The notes beneath the pieces are model-generated. The model saw nothing but the letters and a program-made list of their open reading frames with translations. It ran no database searches and was not told where the DNA came from. Shown here piece after piece: positions 12,099 through 22,173 of a stretch of 64,000 bases of DNA. Numbering within the stretch: position 1 is the stretch's first letter; the number at the start of each line of letters is the position of its first letter. The DNA is from Dactylis glomerata (lineage: Eukaryota > Streptophyta > Magnoliopsida > Poales > Poaceae), in assembly GCA_007115705.1 (NCBI GenBank), contig QXEO01000216.1:1299041-1363040 (forward strand), read 5' to 3'. Made by a program: the position numbers and the translations under genes.

Positions 12099-15000
12099 AT
12101 GGCGTCGTCCGCCACCGAGCCGGCCCCGCCCCCACCACCACCCCCGGGAGGCGGAGAGGGCTCCGCCTCCACTAGATCTAGATCTACCCCTATGGCGGTA
12201 GAGTTTGTACATCCGTCTAATGTGCCGATTATGCCCCTCAACAGCGGAGAAGATTGGGAATCGGAGGGATCTAACGCATGGATTCCATCTGGGTAAGCAT
12301 CGTCTGCCTATGTGAATTAAGAGTACGCAGTTTTTGAGCGCGAATCGTTGTTGCTCAACTAACTGCGTTGCTTTTCGAATAGGATTGATCCAGCGCTGGC
12401 TTTTCGGCTGGTGGTTAGGCTGGATACTAGCTTTTTGTGTGATTCTAAACGCAATGTGACCGGATTTTACATCCCAGCGGTGGTTGCAACTACCATCTCG
12501 TTGAGGGATTTAAAAGATAACATCTGCGCTCTGTACCCCTGGGGCGCTGGCGATTCAGTTGATTTCCAATATTTCAACAGCACGGAGGGAAGATTTGTTC
12601 CACTAATTTCCGACGATGATCTGGGAATTCTTTTTGCTTTAAATGATTCTTGCCGTGTCGGTAAAATTCGAATCCATGTGGACAGGGTCCAGGCATCATC
12701 TGGTGTTGGGGCATCATCAGGTGGTCGGGCATCATGTCTCTCTAGTGTTGCTGCATCTGCTAATCGTGTGCGCCGCCCTGCTCCTTGTAGGTCCACATCA
12801 GCACCATCTGTCCCTAGTGCTAGTGGTAGCCAGATTGTTCCTGCGGTCGATGTGGAGGACGATGCAGAGATTGAGGATCCGTCTCCTTAAGATGATGAGG
12901 ATGAGTTGATGTTTCCTGAATTGGTAGATCGATGCAGTAAGCAGGCAATGGAGGATCAATACATGGAAGATATTGCACAAGGTGCCAGATTTGATGACAC
13001 TGATGATGAAGAGAAGGATGAGAACAATGACAGCCTTGTTTTAGCCGATTACGAAGATGATGACTTGCCAACAATTGAGTGGAACAGGGAGGATCCTCAG
13101 CTTACAGAAGGCACCGTATTTCAAACGATGATGGACTGCCGTAATGCAATTACTACATATTGCATTCTCACCAAGAATGATTATGAGGTTATTAAAAGTG
13201 AGCCAGGTAGGTTCACAGTTAAGTGCCCATACAAGAGGTGTAGGTGGAGGCTGCATGCATCCACAATGCTCAGAAGCACCGTGGTTCAGGTACTACGCCA
13301 ACCAGTTGTGTATTTTAGATCACGGTGTAAAATTTGTTAACTGTTACTGACATCACTTATAATTATGTTTCAGATAAAGAAGAACTCGATCGGCCATACT
13401 TGTCCACCTCGAGCGGGAGCGCCAGAGGAGAAATCAAAGCTAGCGAAGACTAGGTGGTTGGCAGATGCAATCATAGATTGGCTGAGAGAAACTCCAACAC
13501 TTGGTCCAACAGCACTCATAAAATTGATATCTGATAAGTTTACTATAAACATACCTTACATGAGGATGTTCTATGCAAAGGAAATGGCTCTTGACAGGAT
13601 AAATGGTCCATGGAATGAAAGCTTTCAGTTGCTTTACACTTTCAAAGCTGAAGTGGAGATGGCTAGTCCAGGCAGTGTTGTAGCGATAGACAAGCATACA
13701 GTTCCCTACAAATTGAAAAGCGGGAGGATGATGCAGAAGGAATGTTTTAGAAGGGCTTTTGTTTGTTTCAAGGCTTGCTGGAAAGGCTTTCTGGACGGTT
13801 GCAGGCCTTATTTGGCCGTGGATGCAACAGCTCTTCATGGCAGGTTTAAAGGACAGCTAGTTGCTGCTACTGCAATTGATGGACACAATTGGATGTTCCC
13901 TGTTGCTTATGGAGTTTTGGAGGTTGAGTCAGAGGAAAGTTGGACTTGGTTTCTGCAGAATTTGCGCGACCTTATAGGTCATCCACCAGGACTTACTATC
14001 CACACAGACGCTTGCAAAGGTTTGGAGAGTGCAGTAGAAGCAGTATTCCCTGGAGTGGAGCATAGGGAATGTATGCGACACTTGGTACAGAATTTTACAA
14101 AGAAATTCAAGGGTAAAGTTTATACTGACAACCTATGGCCAGCTGCATACACATGCAGCATTAGGAAGCATCTGTTTCATTTGGAAGTGTTGTATAAACA
14201 AAAAACTGGGGTGAAGGAGTACTTGGATGAACATCATGGTAGGGTGTGGTCAAGAAGCCAATTCAATGAAATTTGCAAGGTAGACTATGTAACAAGTAAC
14301 CTTGCGGAGAGTTTCAATGCAAAGGTCAAGTCATTGAAAGGGCTTATGCTGTGGCAAATATTTGATAAGATTAGGCAGATAATCATGATAAAAATCGATC
14401 TGCGTCAAAGAATTGCAGCCACAAAATATGTTGGCCATTTCATGCTCCCATCTTTGATTAAGTCTTTGCATGCCAGGGCAAAACAATTGAAGATGAAATG
14501 CATCAGAAAAGGAATGGAGGCTGAGGTAACCTACACTGACAGTAAAAACAGGCAGTGGAGGTATCCAGTGAGTTTGGTTGATAGGACATGCCATTGTAGG
14601 CGATGGCAGATCCGTGGGATACCCTGCATACACGCATTGTTTTTCATGTGTGTTATAGCGGGTGCAGAAGGTGAAGTTGATCAGTATGTGTCAGAGTATT
14701 TCTCTGTTGCCAAATTTAGGGCTGCATATGCTATGAATGTTCCTACCTTGTTGGGAAAAGACCAATGGATGAAAGTCGATCCAGGCTTCAAACTGTACTT
14801 TCCAGTTTTGACTAGACCGGCAGGTAGGCCGAGGAAGAATAGGATCAGAGCTAGTGCAGAGGGTGGTCCACCGATTCGACGACGTAAGTGCAAACGTTGT
14901 GGAATCCTTGGACACATTGCTAGGCTTTGTAAAAATCCAGTTGACCCAACTTTTGGAATGGAAGATCAGGCGGGAGCAGCAAATGCAGAGGAGAATGAAG

Positions 15001-15527
15001 AAGCAATTCAACATGAGGAGATTGAAGCAATGGATCATGAGGAGATTGAAGCAATGGATCATGAGCTGCTTGAACCGATGGATCCAGAGCAGATTGAACC
15101 GATGGATCGAGAGCTGCTTGAACCGATGGATCAAGAGCTGCTTGAACTGATGGATCGAGAGCAGAGGGAACAGATGGATTTAGAGCTGCTTGAACCAATG
15201 GATCGAGAGCAGAGGGAACAGATGGATCGAGAGCTGCTAGAACCGATGGATCGAGAGCAGAGGGAACAGATGGATCGAGAGGCCTTGGAAGCAATGGATC
15301 GACAGCTGCTTGAAGCATTTGAAGAAAATGTATTAGAAGAAAGAGCACAAGCTTCGTATGATATGGTTGTCTCGGTCTTGGCACAACCCGAAGAGAAGAA
15401 GAAGAAGAAGAACAAGAAAGATGGCAAAAGGAAGGTAGACACCGGTAATATCCCTGGTAGGGTTACCCGGAGTAAGGTGGTGGACCCAGCGAGTCACACC
15501 AGGAGCAAGAGAAAGATTTTATTTTGA
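12099..15527 (+). pseudogene. mudrA-like: MULE transposase (mudrA type), three exons, one in-frame stop
   Basis: Exons 12099-12292, 12383-13289 and 13374-15527 join in phase through GT-AG introns into about 1084 codons. Exon 1 is Pro/Gly-rich. Exon 2 begins with a PB1-like ubiquitin-fold module (about 12410-12680; key SLRDLK, PWG and SDDDL motifs), then an acidic linker and the MuDR N-terminal region. Exon 3 has the MULE DDE domain (LAVDATALHGRFKG near 13810; IHTDACKG near 14000; HRECMRHL near 14060), a SWIM finger CHCX9CIH (14590-14630), a CX2CX4HX4C knuckle (14889-14930), a 13-unit acidic repeat and a basic tail with nuclear-localisation-like KKKKKNKK. The protein would bind the TIRs and excise the element in the nucleus. 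TAA at 12888-12890 interrupts exon 2, probably from GAA, since the frame continues D/E-rich on both sides. The ATG at 12099 is the first in the open exon. Only the nonsense codon argues against function. Confidence 0.9.
15011..15322 (+). repeat. 24-bp coding minisatellite in the transposase C-terminus
   Basis: About 13 tandem units of 24 bp encode octapeptides such as RELLEPMD and REQREQMD. All units keep the reading frame. They add an acidic, likely helical rod of about 104 residues between the zinc knuckle and the basic C-terminus. Confidence 0.85.
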
Positions 15528-16747
15528 ACAATTAATTTGAATTTGTATGAACAATTTGTGTTGGGGATCCCTTTGTATTGAATAATCACAATAATGTAGG
15601 GAATATATGTGTTATTTGCTTGAATAAGTTCCTAGTCCATGAGCTACTAGCTATAGTTCATCGCTTGAGGTTTCCTCACTTTTCCCCCTCTTAGTGACTA
15701 AACTCAAAAAATATAGTTTTGGGTTTATTTTAATTCATAATACTTCAAAACATGGTGGAACCTTCCCATGGAGTCTTGTTATGTTACCTACAACCTAGAG
15801 AAATAATAATGGAAAAGGAAATATAGAGATATGAAGTTTCCCTTTCCCAAAACCACTTCCTAGTCCATGAGCTACTAGCTATGAAGATGCAGGGCTTTCT
15901 ACTCAACACACCTCCCAAATGCCCACAATGCTTACAAACTTTGTCCAAATGAGTCCAAATTCGTCACACTTGTGTATCTTTGAATTGCAAACAATATCAC
16001 GTCGCCCAAAATGTACTATATTGTTCAAATAACACAATCTAACAATTTTTATGCCAAAAGCTTCAATTTCCCTTACTCCCTTTATTATTTGGGTGCCCCT
16101 GTTTTACTTAGTTTTACTCAGTTTTCCCCCTCCGGGTCCACTTGTTTTATTCAGTCCTACTCAGTTTTGCCCTTCCGATAAACATTTCCTCACTTTTTCC
16201 CCTCTTAGTTCTACTCAGTTTTCCCCCCTTGTACTCACTGGCTGATCTCTGATTGGTCGAGATGTATTTCACACGAATCTTGGTTGGTTGATAGCTCAAC
16301 GCACGCTTGCACCGTCGGATCATTTATGATCGGACGGCCTGTCAACCCTGACGGTCGCGGCGGCGCGGATCTGCAGAGCACATACCTACCAACCCTGGCA
16401 GCCGCATATTCCAGTCGCATCTTCCTCTCTTACTCTAGCGGTCGCGGCGGCGCGGATCTGCAGCGTGCGTGCGTGCGTGCGGTGGCGCAGATCTAACCGT
16501 GCGGCGGCGCGGATCTGCAGCGTGCGTGTGTGCGGCGGCGCGGATCTAACCGTGCGGCGGCGCGGATCTGCAGCATGCGTGCGTGCGTGCGGCGGCGCGG
16601 ATCTAACTGTGCGGCGGCGTGGATCTAAGAGTGCCGGTGAGGATCTAACCCTCAGAAATAGTTGAAATGTCTCTCTCTGTCTCACTTTCATTTATCTTCT
16701 CAGATCTGTTGCTGATGGACACCAAGACGGCGTGGATCTAACCGACA
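15528..16747 (+). other. Non-coding interior of the MULE with TIR-like motif array
   Basis: No gene is visible. A 26-bp direct repeat (TTCCTAGTCCATGAGCTACT and following) occurs at 15629-15654 and 15857-15882. The stretch 16108-16240 contains three TACTCAGTTTT(C/G)CCC motifs in the orientation of the left TIR, together with CCTCACTTTTTCCCC. This resembles a second, degenerate left terminus. A partial copy lies near 15665-15700. Confidence 0.6.
16340..16640 (+). repeat. GC-rich minisatellite in the MULE (about 36-bp variable units)
   Basis: Repeated GCGGCGCGGATCTGCAGC and GCGGCGCGGATCTAACCGT units alternate with GTGC runs of varying length, about six to seven units in all. No protein is suggested. 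Confidence 0.75.
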
Positions 16748-17449
16748 GTGCTCACCGATGCCAAGACGATTGAAGCCATCGCCTACAACATCGCTGCGAC
16801 GGCGCAGATCCAGCCTTCAATGTCGGAGCCTGCCGATGTCTCACTTCCGTTACCCTCCTCAGATTTGTTGCTGATGGACACCAAGACGGCGGCCGTGTCG
16901 ACAGTGGTCATCGATCGTCTTGAAGCAGATCTGTTGATGATGAAGAACACCAAGATGGCGGCCGTGTCGACAGTGGTCATCGATCGTCTTGAAGCCATCG
17001 CCTCAGATCTGTTGATGATGAAGAACACCAAGACGGTGGCCGTGCCGACAGTGCTCACCGATGCCAAGACGATTGAAGCCATCGCCTACAACATCGCTGC
17101 GACGGCGCAGATCCAGCCTTCAATGTCGGAGCCTGCCGATCATCTTGAAGCCATCATCCACAACATCGCTGCGACGGCGCAGATCCAGCCTTCAATGTCG
17201 GAGCCTGCCGATCGTCTTGAAGCCATCATCCACAACATCGCTGCGACGGTGCTGATCCAGCCTTCAATGTCGGAGCCTGCCGATCGTCTTGAAGCCATCA
17301 TCCACAACATCGCTGCGACGGCGCAGATCCAGCCCTCCTCCATGTCCGAGTTTGTGGATGGCGCAGATCCAGCCCCCTCAGCCGCCCGTCGTCCAGGCCC
17401 TTCTAGCCCATCGGTGCGCGGCCGTGTTCGACGCCGCAAATTGGGATAA
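16748..17449 (+). repeat. Tandem repeats forming a 233-codon open frame of uncertain coding status
   Basis: A continuous frame runs to TAA at 17447-17449. It has no ATG at its 5' limit; it could only be coding through splicing or an internal ATG. It is built from two repeat types: about 26-codon units containing MKNTKMAAVSTVVIDRLEA, and 72-bp units at 17138, 17210 and 17282 encoding DRLEAIIHNIAATAQIQPSM. Because units are multiples of three, openness may be a by-product of repetition. The C-terminus is Pro/Arg-rich. I recognise no family. It lies between the transposase and the minus-strand gene, where MULEs often carry captured or expanded DNA. Confidence 0.45.
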
Positions 17450-17812
17450 ATTATGATAAATTTGTATTTTTCAATTTCAATTTCAATTTGGGATAAAATT
17501 GTTCGAACTACTACCTCCGTGTCAAAAAAAGCTTCTCCACTTTCTCGATGTGTCCCTGTACATCCGAATGTATGATTTGAATTCTATCCCAACTTGATTG
17601 GGAAGATTGATATGTATTTGATCCGAGAGGCTGGTACATGCTTTCACTTTTGGGATCCATTCACTTTTACAAGAGTTCATGCATGAAAATTATCGCGCGC
17701 ATTACTTAGCACAACTAGGAAATTGTACGACAAAATACAGTGGTTAGAGCCACACCAAAATACAGTGGATAGAGCCATCTACTGAATAACAATTCTATAC
17801 TATCTAAATCAT
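17450..17812. other. MULE spacer without a visible gene
   Basis: About 360 bp of AT-richer sequence lies between the repeat frame and the end of the minus-strand gene. It would hold the two convergent 3' ends. I see no further structure. Confidence 0.5.
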
Positions 17813-18348
17813 CTACCACAACCACATAACTGCTAGGACAGGGATGACACCTAATAAAACTGCCCAGATGAATCTACTTTTCGCCTCTCCCATCACTTGA
17901 AGTTCATGTTCTAGATTTTCTACCACTTGATCAAATACGGCAAGATCTGTCTCAAGTATCAACTTCTCCTTGCGAATAAGCTCTGAATTCTTCTTTTCTT
18001 CCTCCACAGTACGCTTCAGCTCGAATATCATCAGGTTTTTACGGGCCAATTCATCATCTAAATTGGCCACCTTCTCCTCCAAATCCATCCTCTGGCTACA
18101 CCACTGGGTTGATTCATCTTGATATGCAATGTACCATGGATCATCGGCTTGCCTGGCGAACTGTAACAATAATGGAAAAAAGAACAACTGAAATCAGTCC
18201 AACAGGCCATGGCGGCACTTCAAATTCAACGGTAGTACAGAGAGCAGAAGCTAGATACCTGCACTTCCGACGAGGTAGGAGAAGTAGAACGTGGCCACGA
18301 CATGATCGAATCCCCACCCTCGCTGGTGTACCCGCTACGACCAGACAT
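17813..18348 (-). CDS. MULE companion protein: coiled coil with C-terminal membrane anchor
   Basis: Two exons, 18348-18259 and 18160-17813, join in phase across a GT-AG intron and encode 145 residues. Residues 1-30 (MSGRSGYTSEGGDSIMSWPR and following) are Ser/Gly-rich. Residues 48-115 are a charged coiled coil (LEEKVANLDDELARKN; KNSELIRKEKLILETDL; VENLEHELQ). The last 19 residues (FIWAVLLGVIPVLAVMWLW) form one hydrophobic segment ending at the C-terminus, as in tail-anchored proteins. There is no signal peptide. The gene starts about 830 bp inside the right TIR and converges on the transposase, the position mudrB has in MuDR, but it does not resemble mudrB by eye. The layout recalls plant GRF-zinc-finger proteins that end in a coiled coil plus membrane segment, with the finger missing. 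No lesion is visible. Function unknown; it may be an accessory factor or a captured host gene. Confidence 0.7.
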
Positions 18349-18847
18349 TGAGGACTATTTCGCACCTGCAAACTCCAAATAAATTACGGGAAACGAATCG
18401 ATTAGGGGCCGGGGGAGGCGGAAGCGGAGGTCGTCGTGGGCGGCGGATCTGCTTGCGCCGGAGCAAATCCCGGTCGTCGTGGGCGGCGGATCTGCTTGCA
18501 GCGGACTTTCCTGCGGTGGGTACAATGCGTGCGGACGAAACAAGTGCTGGAGCCGTGGTTGACGTGCAGCGCCGCAGTCCGTCCGACGCCGCCGGGGAAC
18601 AGAGCCGGCGGCGCGACGAGGCGCCGGCGATGGCTGCTCCGTCCGAGGGTGGGGGACGAGCTGCCAGCGGTTCTTCGATGACTAATGAGATGCACAACAC
18701 TAGGTTCCAGCCATGTTTAGCACAAGATTCACTTTAGATTAAGCTACAAAAATAGTCACCTGCTAGGTCTAGCTTAAGAAAAATTAATTAGCGAACTTGT
18801 TGCTTCTCTCTAACTAAAAGCAGGGATATATGCCTTTTCACTAAGGG

Positions 18848-19125
18848 CGACCCCAGCGATCATTGGCTGAGGCGGCCCCACAGAGCGGCTCTATATGATT
18901 TTCTCTAAATAAATAGACGACCCCAGCGGTCATTGGCTGCGGAGGCCCCACAGAGCGGCAATATATGATTTTCTCTAAATAAATAGACGACCCCACTGGT
19001 CATTGGCTGCGGCAGCCCCACAGAGCGGCAATATATGTCTTTTCCTAAAAAATACACGACCCCACTGGTCATTGGCTGCGGCAGCCCTATAGAGCGGCCC
19101 CATTTGTCATTGGCAGCACCGCGTA
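18848..19125. repeat. 70-bp tandem repeat next to the right TIR
   Basis: Units starting at 18848, 18918, 18988 and 19057 carry CGACCCCAGCGGTCATTGGC, then GGCCCCACAGAGCGGC and an AT-rich half with TAAATAAATA. A partial fifth follows. Each full unit contains an ATTGG (inverted CCAAT) box. The array lies 500-780 bp upstream of the minus-strand companion gene. Confidence 0.85.
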
Positions 19126-19176
19126 TACAATCAGGAAATAAAACAGCCCACACGTCAGCGATAGATGGATGGCTGC

Positions 19177-19416
19177 TCCGACGTGTCTCCTGACCCTACC
19201 CGTCAGCACCATTCAAAAGCATCGGTCAATCCACAACCACCGCGGCTCCCTAGCCGTCACCGGTAACGGTCAAGGCCTCTGACCAGACCGCAACCCTCCC
19301 GTCCCAGCGTCTGCGAGGGGTTTCAAACTAGAGCGAGGGGAAAACTGAGGAAAAACTAAGCGGCTGGGGAAAACTGAGTACAACTAACGACCTGAGGGCA
19401 CGAAAATAGAAATCCC
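19177..19416 (-). repeat. MULE right terminal inverted repeat (about 240 bp)
   Basis: It is the inverted copy of 11758-11998, ending GGGCACGAAAATAGAAATCCC at 19416, directly followed by the ATATAGCAA duplication. Confidence 0.9.
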
Positions 19417-19910
19417 ATATAGCAAATACTACTGTAGCAACTTCTCTAAAAGTTCCGTGATCAAAAGAACTCAAAAGAAAGCGATAAAGTGGCAAACACA
19501 AATATTGGCAGAAATCTGTCAAAACTGAACAGCTGACAAAGGTCGAATTTTTGAGGGATTTTCTGTTGCTCAAATCAAAAAGTGTTCAACTAACGAAAGT
19601 TTGGATATAACCTGGGGCATATGCACAGGAAATCGCAGGTCCAAAAGATATACAGAGAATTTATACGAATTTTTACGGTGCAGCACCGAAAACAGTTTCA
19701 GGACAGCAACATCCCCAAATGTTTACCTCACTCAAATTAGAGGCTTCTCTTGGCACAAAAACGAAATAAACAACATAAGGAGCGGTCATTACAGTAGTAA
19801 TGACTTCCAAGACTCAAATAAAAGAAAAAGTACTGAAAGTAAAAACATTGGGTTATCTCCCAAGAGTGCTTTTCTTTAACGCCTTTGAGCTAGGCGCAGA
19901 AAATTGCGAA

Positions 19911-21980
19911 TCAAGTAACATCAAGTGATGAAGCATCAAGCTCATGATTTGCTCTAAGAATAGAGTCAAAAAGTAATTTCTTCCTTTTCCTAGGGAAGTG
20001 TTCCATACCTTTCTTGAGTGGGAATTGATATTTGATGGTGCCTTCCCTCATATCAATGATAGCACCTACAGTTCGAAGAAAGGGTCTTCCCAAAATAATA
20101 GGACATGAAGCATGGCATTCAACGTCCATAATAAGAAAATCAACGGGAACAAGGTTATTGTTAACCACAATAAGAACATCATTAATTCTTCCCAAAGGTT
20201 TCATCTTAGCAACATCAGCAATAGGAACATCAAAATAACATTTTTCAAGCGGTGGTAAATCAAGCATGTCATAAATCTTTCTAGGCATGATAGAAATACT
20301 AGCACCTAGATCACATAAAGCATGGCAATCAAAATCATTAACATGCATATCAATGATGGGTTCCCAACCATCTTCTAACTTCTTGGGAACAGAGGCTTTT
20401 TGCTTCAACTTTTCATCCCTAATTTTTATGAGAGCATTGGTAGTATGCTCAGTAAAAGCAACATTTAAAGAACTAGCATTGGGAGTCAAAGCAAGCTTTT
20501 GCAAGAACAAAATTACTTCAGATATATTGCAGCCATCAATATCAAAATCATTAAAAGAAGTAGAGCTATCATCTCCCACACTCTGAAAAATTTCAGCACT
20601 CTTTTGAGAAAAAGTTTTGGCAGTTTTAGACTTTTTAACACAAGGAGTGGGAGTTTTCTCTACACCAATCAAAGTAAGAGGATTGCTAGCATTAGGAGCA
20701 ACATCATTAGAGGTAGTAATGGTACATACCTTCATTTCTCTAGCCATCTCATCTTCTCTTTCCCACCTGGCATGCAAATCCGCTAACAATCTAATATTTT
20801 CATCAATTCCAACTTGAATAGCATTAGCGGTAGCAAAAACATTGTTCTCTTTCGCAACATTAGGCAACACTTTTAATTTCAGAAGTTCAACATCATGAGC
20901 AAGGCTATCAACTTTAGAAGCAAGAATATCAATTTTGCCTAACTTTTCCTTAACAGACTTGTTAAAAGCAGTTTGCTTACCGATGAAGTCCTTGAGCATT
21001 ACCTTAAGCTCGAAGGGCGCGGCCCTAGTGTTGTTGTAGGAATTACCATAAGAGTTACCATAACCATAACCATTACCATTGGTAGAAGGATACGGCCTAT
21101 AATTGTTACTAGCAAAATTGTTCCTATAAGCATTGTTGTTAAAATTATTGTTTCTAATGAAATTCACATCAACATGCTCTTCTTGAGCAGCCAGAGAGGC
21201 CAAAGGAACATTATTAGGATCAACATGAGTCCTATCATTAGCAAGCATAGCCATAATGGTATCAATCTTATCATTCAAGGAAGAGGTTTCCTCAACAGAA
21301 TTTACCTTCTTACCTTGTGGAGCTCTCTCGGTGTGCCATTCAGAATAATTTACCATCATGTTGTCGAGTAGCTTTGTTGCGGTGCCCAAGGTAAGGGACA
21401 TAAAAGTGCCTCCAGCAGCTGAATCAAGTAGGTTCCTTGAAGAAAAATTCAGTCCTGCATAAAAAGTTTGGACAATCATCCAAGTAGTCAGTCCATGAGT
21501 GGGGCAATTCTTTATCATAGATTTCATTCTTTCCCAAGCTTGAGCAACATGTTCATTATCAAACTGAGTAAACTTCATAATATTGCTACGCAAGGATATA
21601 ATCTTAGCAGGAGGATAGTATCTACCAATAAAAGCATCCTTACACTTAGCCCATGAATCAATACTATTCTTAGTCAAAGACAGCAACCAATCTTTAGCTT
21701 TTCCTCTCAAAGAAAAAGGAAACAACTTGAGCTTAATAATATCACTATCAACATCCTTATATTTCTGCATCTCACATAGCTCAACAAAATTGTTGAGATG
21801 AGCCGTAGCATCTTCAGTACTAGCACCAGAAAATTGCTCTTTCATAACAAGGTTCAACAAAGCAGGCTTAATCTCATAAAAGTTTGCAGCAGTAGCAGGT
21901 GGTGCAATAGGAGTGTAGATAAAATCACTATTGTTTGTGCTAGTAAAGTCACACAACTTGGTGTTTTCAGGATTGGCCAT
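19911..21980 (-). CDS. gag-pro: gag-protease polyprotein of element C (689 aa)
   Basis: The ATG at 21980 (MANPENTKLCDF) gives an uninterrupted frame to 19911. Residues about 45-200 match the Athila-type gag: FSGASTEDATAHLNNFVELC, then KLFPFSLRGKAKDWL, RYYPPAK and LLDSAAGGTFMS. A Gly/Asn/Tyr-rich linker and a coiled-coil segment follow. The C-terminal 200 residues carry a retropepsin-like aspartic protease with DLGAS (catalytic Asp) and the ILGRPFLRT flank. The frame ends SSLDVT and stops just before the shared tail; no reverse transcriptase, RNase H or integrase follows. Gag packages RNA and the protease matures it; pol must come from another element. Compared with element D the central 90-110 residues are replaced. 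No zinc knuckle is seen. Confidence 0.85.
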   Translation of the reverse strand: MANPENTKLCDFTSTNNSDFIYTPIAPPATAANFYEIKPALLNLVMKEQFSGASTEDATAHLNNFVELCEMQKYKDVDSDIIKLKLFPFSLRGKAKDWLLSLTKNSIDSWAKCKDAFIGRYYPPAKIISLRSNIMKFTQFDNEHVAQAWERMKSMIKNCPTHGLTTWMIVQTFYAGLNFSSRNLLDSAAGGTFMSLTLGTATKLLDNMMVNYSEWHTERAPQGKKVNSVEETSSLNDKIDTIMAMLANDRTHVDPNNVPLASLAAQEEHVDVNFIRNNNFNNNAYRNNFASNNYRPYPSTNGNGYGYGNSYGNSYNNTRAAPFELKVMLKDFIGKQTAFNKSVKEKLGKIDILASKVDSLAHDVELLKLKVLPNVAKENNVFATANAIQVGIDENIRLLADLHARWEREDEMAREMKVCTITTSNDVAPNASNPLTLIGVEKTPTPCVKKSKTAKTFSQKSAEIFQSVGDDSSTSFNDFDIDGCNISEVILFLQKLALTPNASSLNVAFTEHTTNALIKIRDEKLKQKASVPKKLEDGWEPIIDMHVNDFDCHALCDLGASISIMPRKIYDMLDLPPLEKCYFDVPIADVAKMKPLGRINDVLIVVNNNLVPVDFLIMDVECHASCPIILGRPFLRTVGAIIDMREGTIKYQFPLKKGMEHFPRKRKKLLFDSILRANHELDASSLDVT

Positions 21981-22145
21981 TTCAGCAAAACGAAAGTAAA
22001 CAAATAAAAACAACTACCAAGGATTCTAATTTTTTTGGGTTTTTGATATAAAATGATGCAGGTAAAATAAATAAAGTAAAGAAAAACAATAACAAAGTAA
22101 AGGATGTGCGTGCGAAAACTCCCCTCGCAGAAGTCTTCTACTTCC

Positions 22146-22163
22146 TCCCCGGCAACGGCGCCA
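22146..22163 (-). promoter_or_regulatory. Primer-binding site, tRNA-Asp (element C)
   Basis: On the minus strand TGGCGCCGTTGCCGGGGA is an 18-base perfect complement of the plant tRNA-Asp 3' end. It lies 10 bases from the LTR boundary at 22174. Confidence 0.85.
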
Positions 22164-22173
22164 GAAAAATAGC

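Larger units (their letters stand above)
11758..19416 (+). mobile_element. Complete Mutator-like element (MULE), 7659 bp, 9-bp target duplication
   Basis: The ends are perfect inverted copies at the tips (GGGATTTCTATTTTCGTGCCC at 11758 and its complement ending at 19416) and continue as terminal inverted repeats of about 240 bp. They are flanked by the 9-bp direct repeat ATATAGCAA (11749-11757 and 19417-19425); nine bases is the Mutator signature. Removing the insertion restores the tail of element C. Inside are a mudrA-type transposase on the plus strand (12099-15527), several minisatellites, and a small minus-strand gene (18348-17813). The two genes converge from opposite TIRs, as in maize MuDR. 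Movement is cut-and-paste by the transposase. The only clear lesion is one nonsense codon in the transposase. Confidence 0.95.

Noticed and set aside
12467..12796. Minus-strand frame opposite the PB1-like module
   Set aside because: It is a shadow of transposase exon 2, which has clean splice sites and family motifs.
15011..15322. Short regular repeats considered as a CRISPR array
   Set aside because: The units are contiguous coding repeats without unique spacers, in a plant nuclear context.
15131..15442. Ser-rich minus-strand frame over the transposase C-terminus
   Set aside because: It is the antisense reading of the 24-bp coding repeat.
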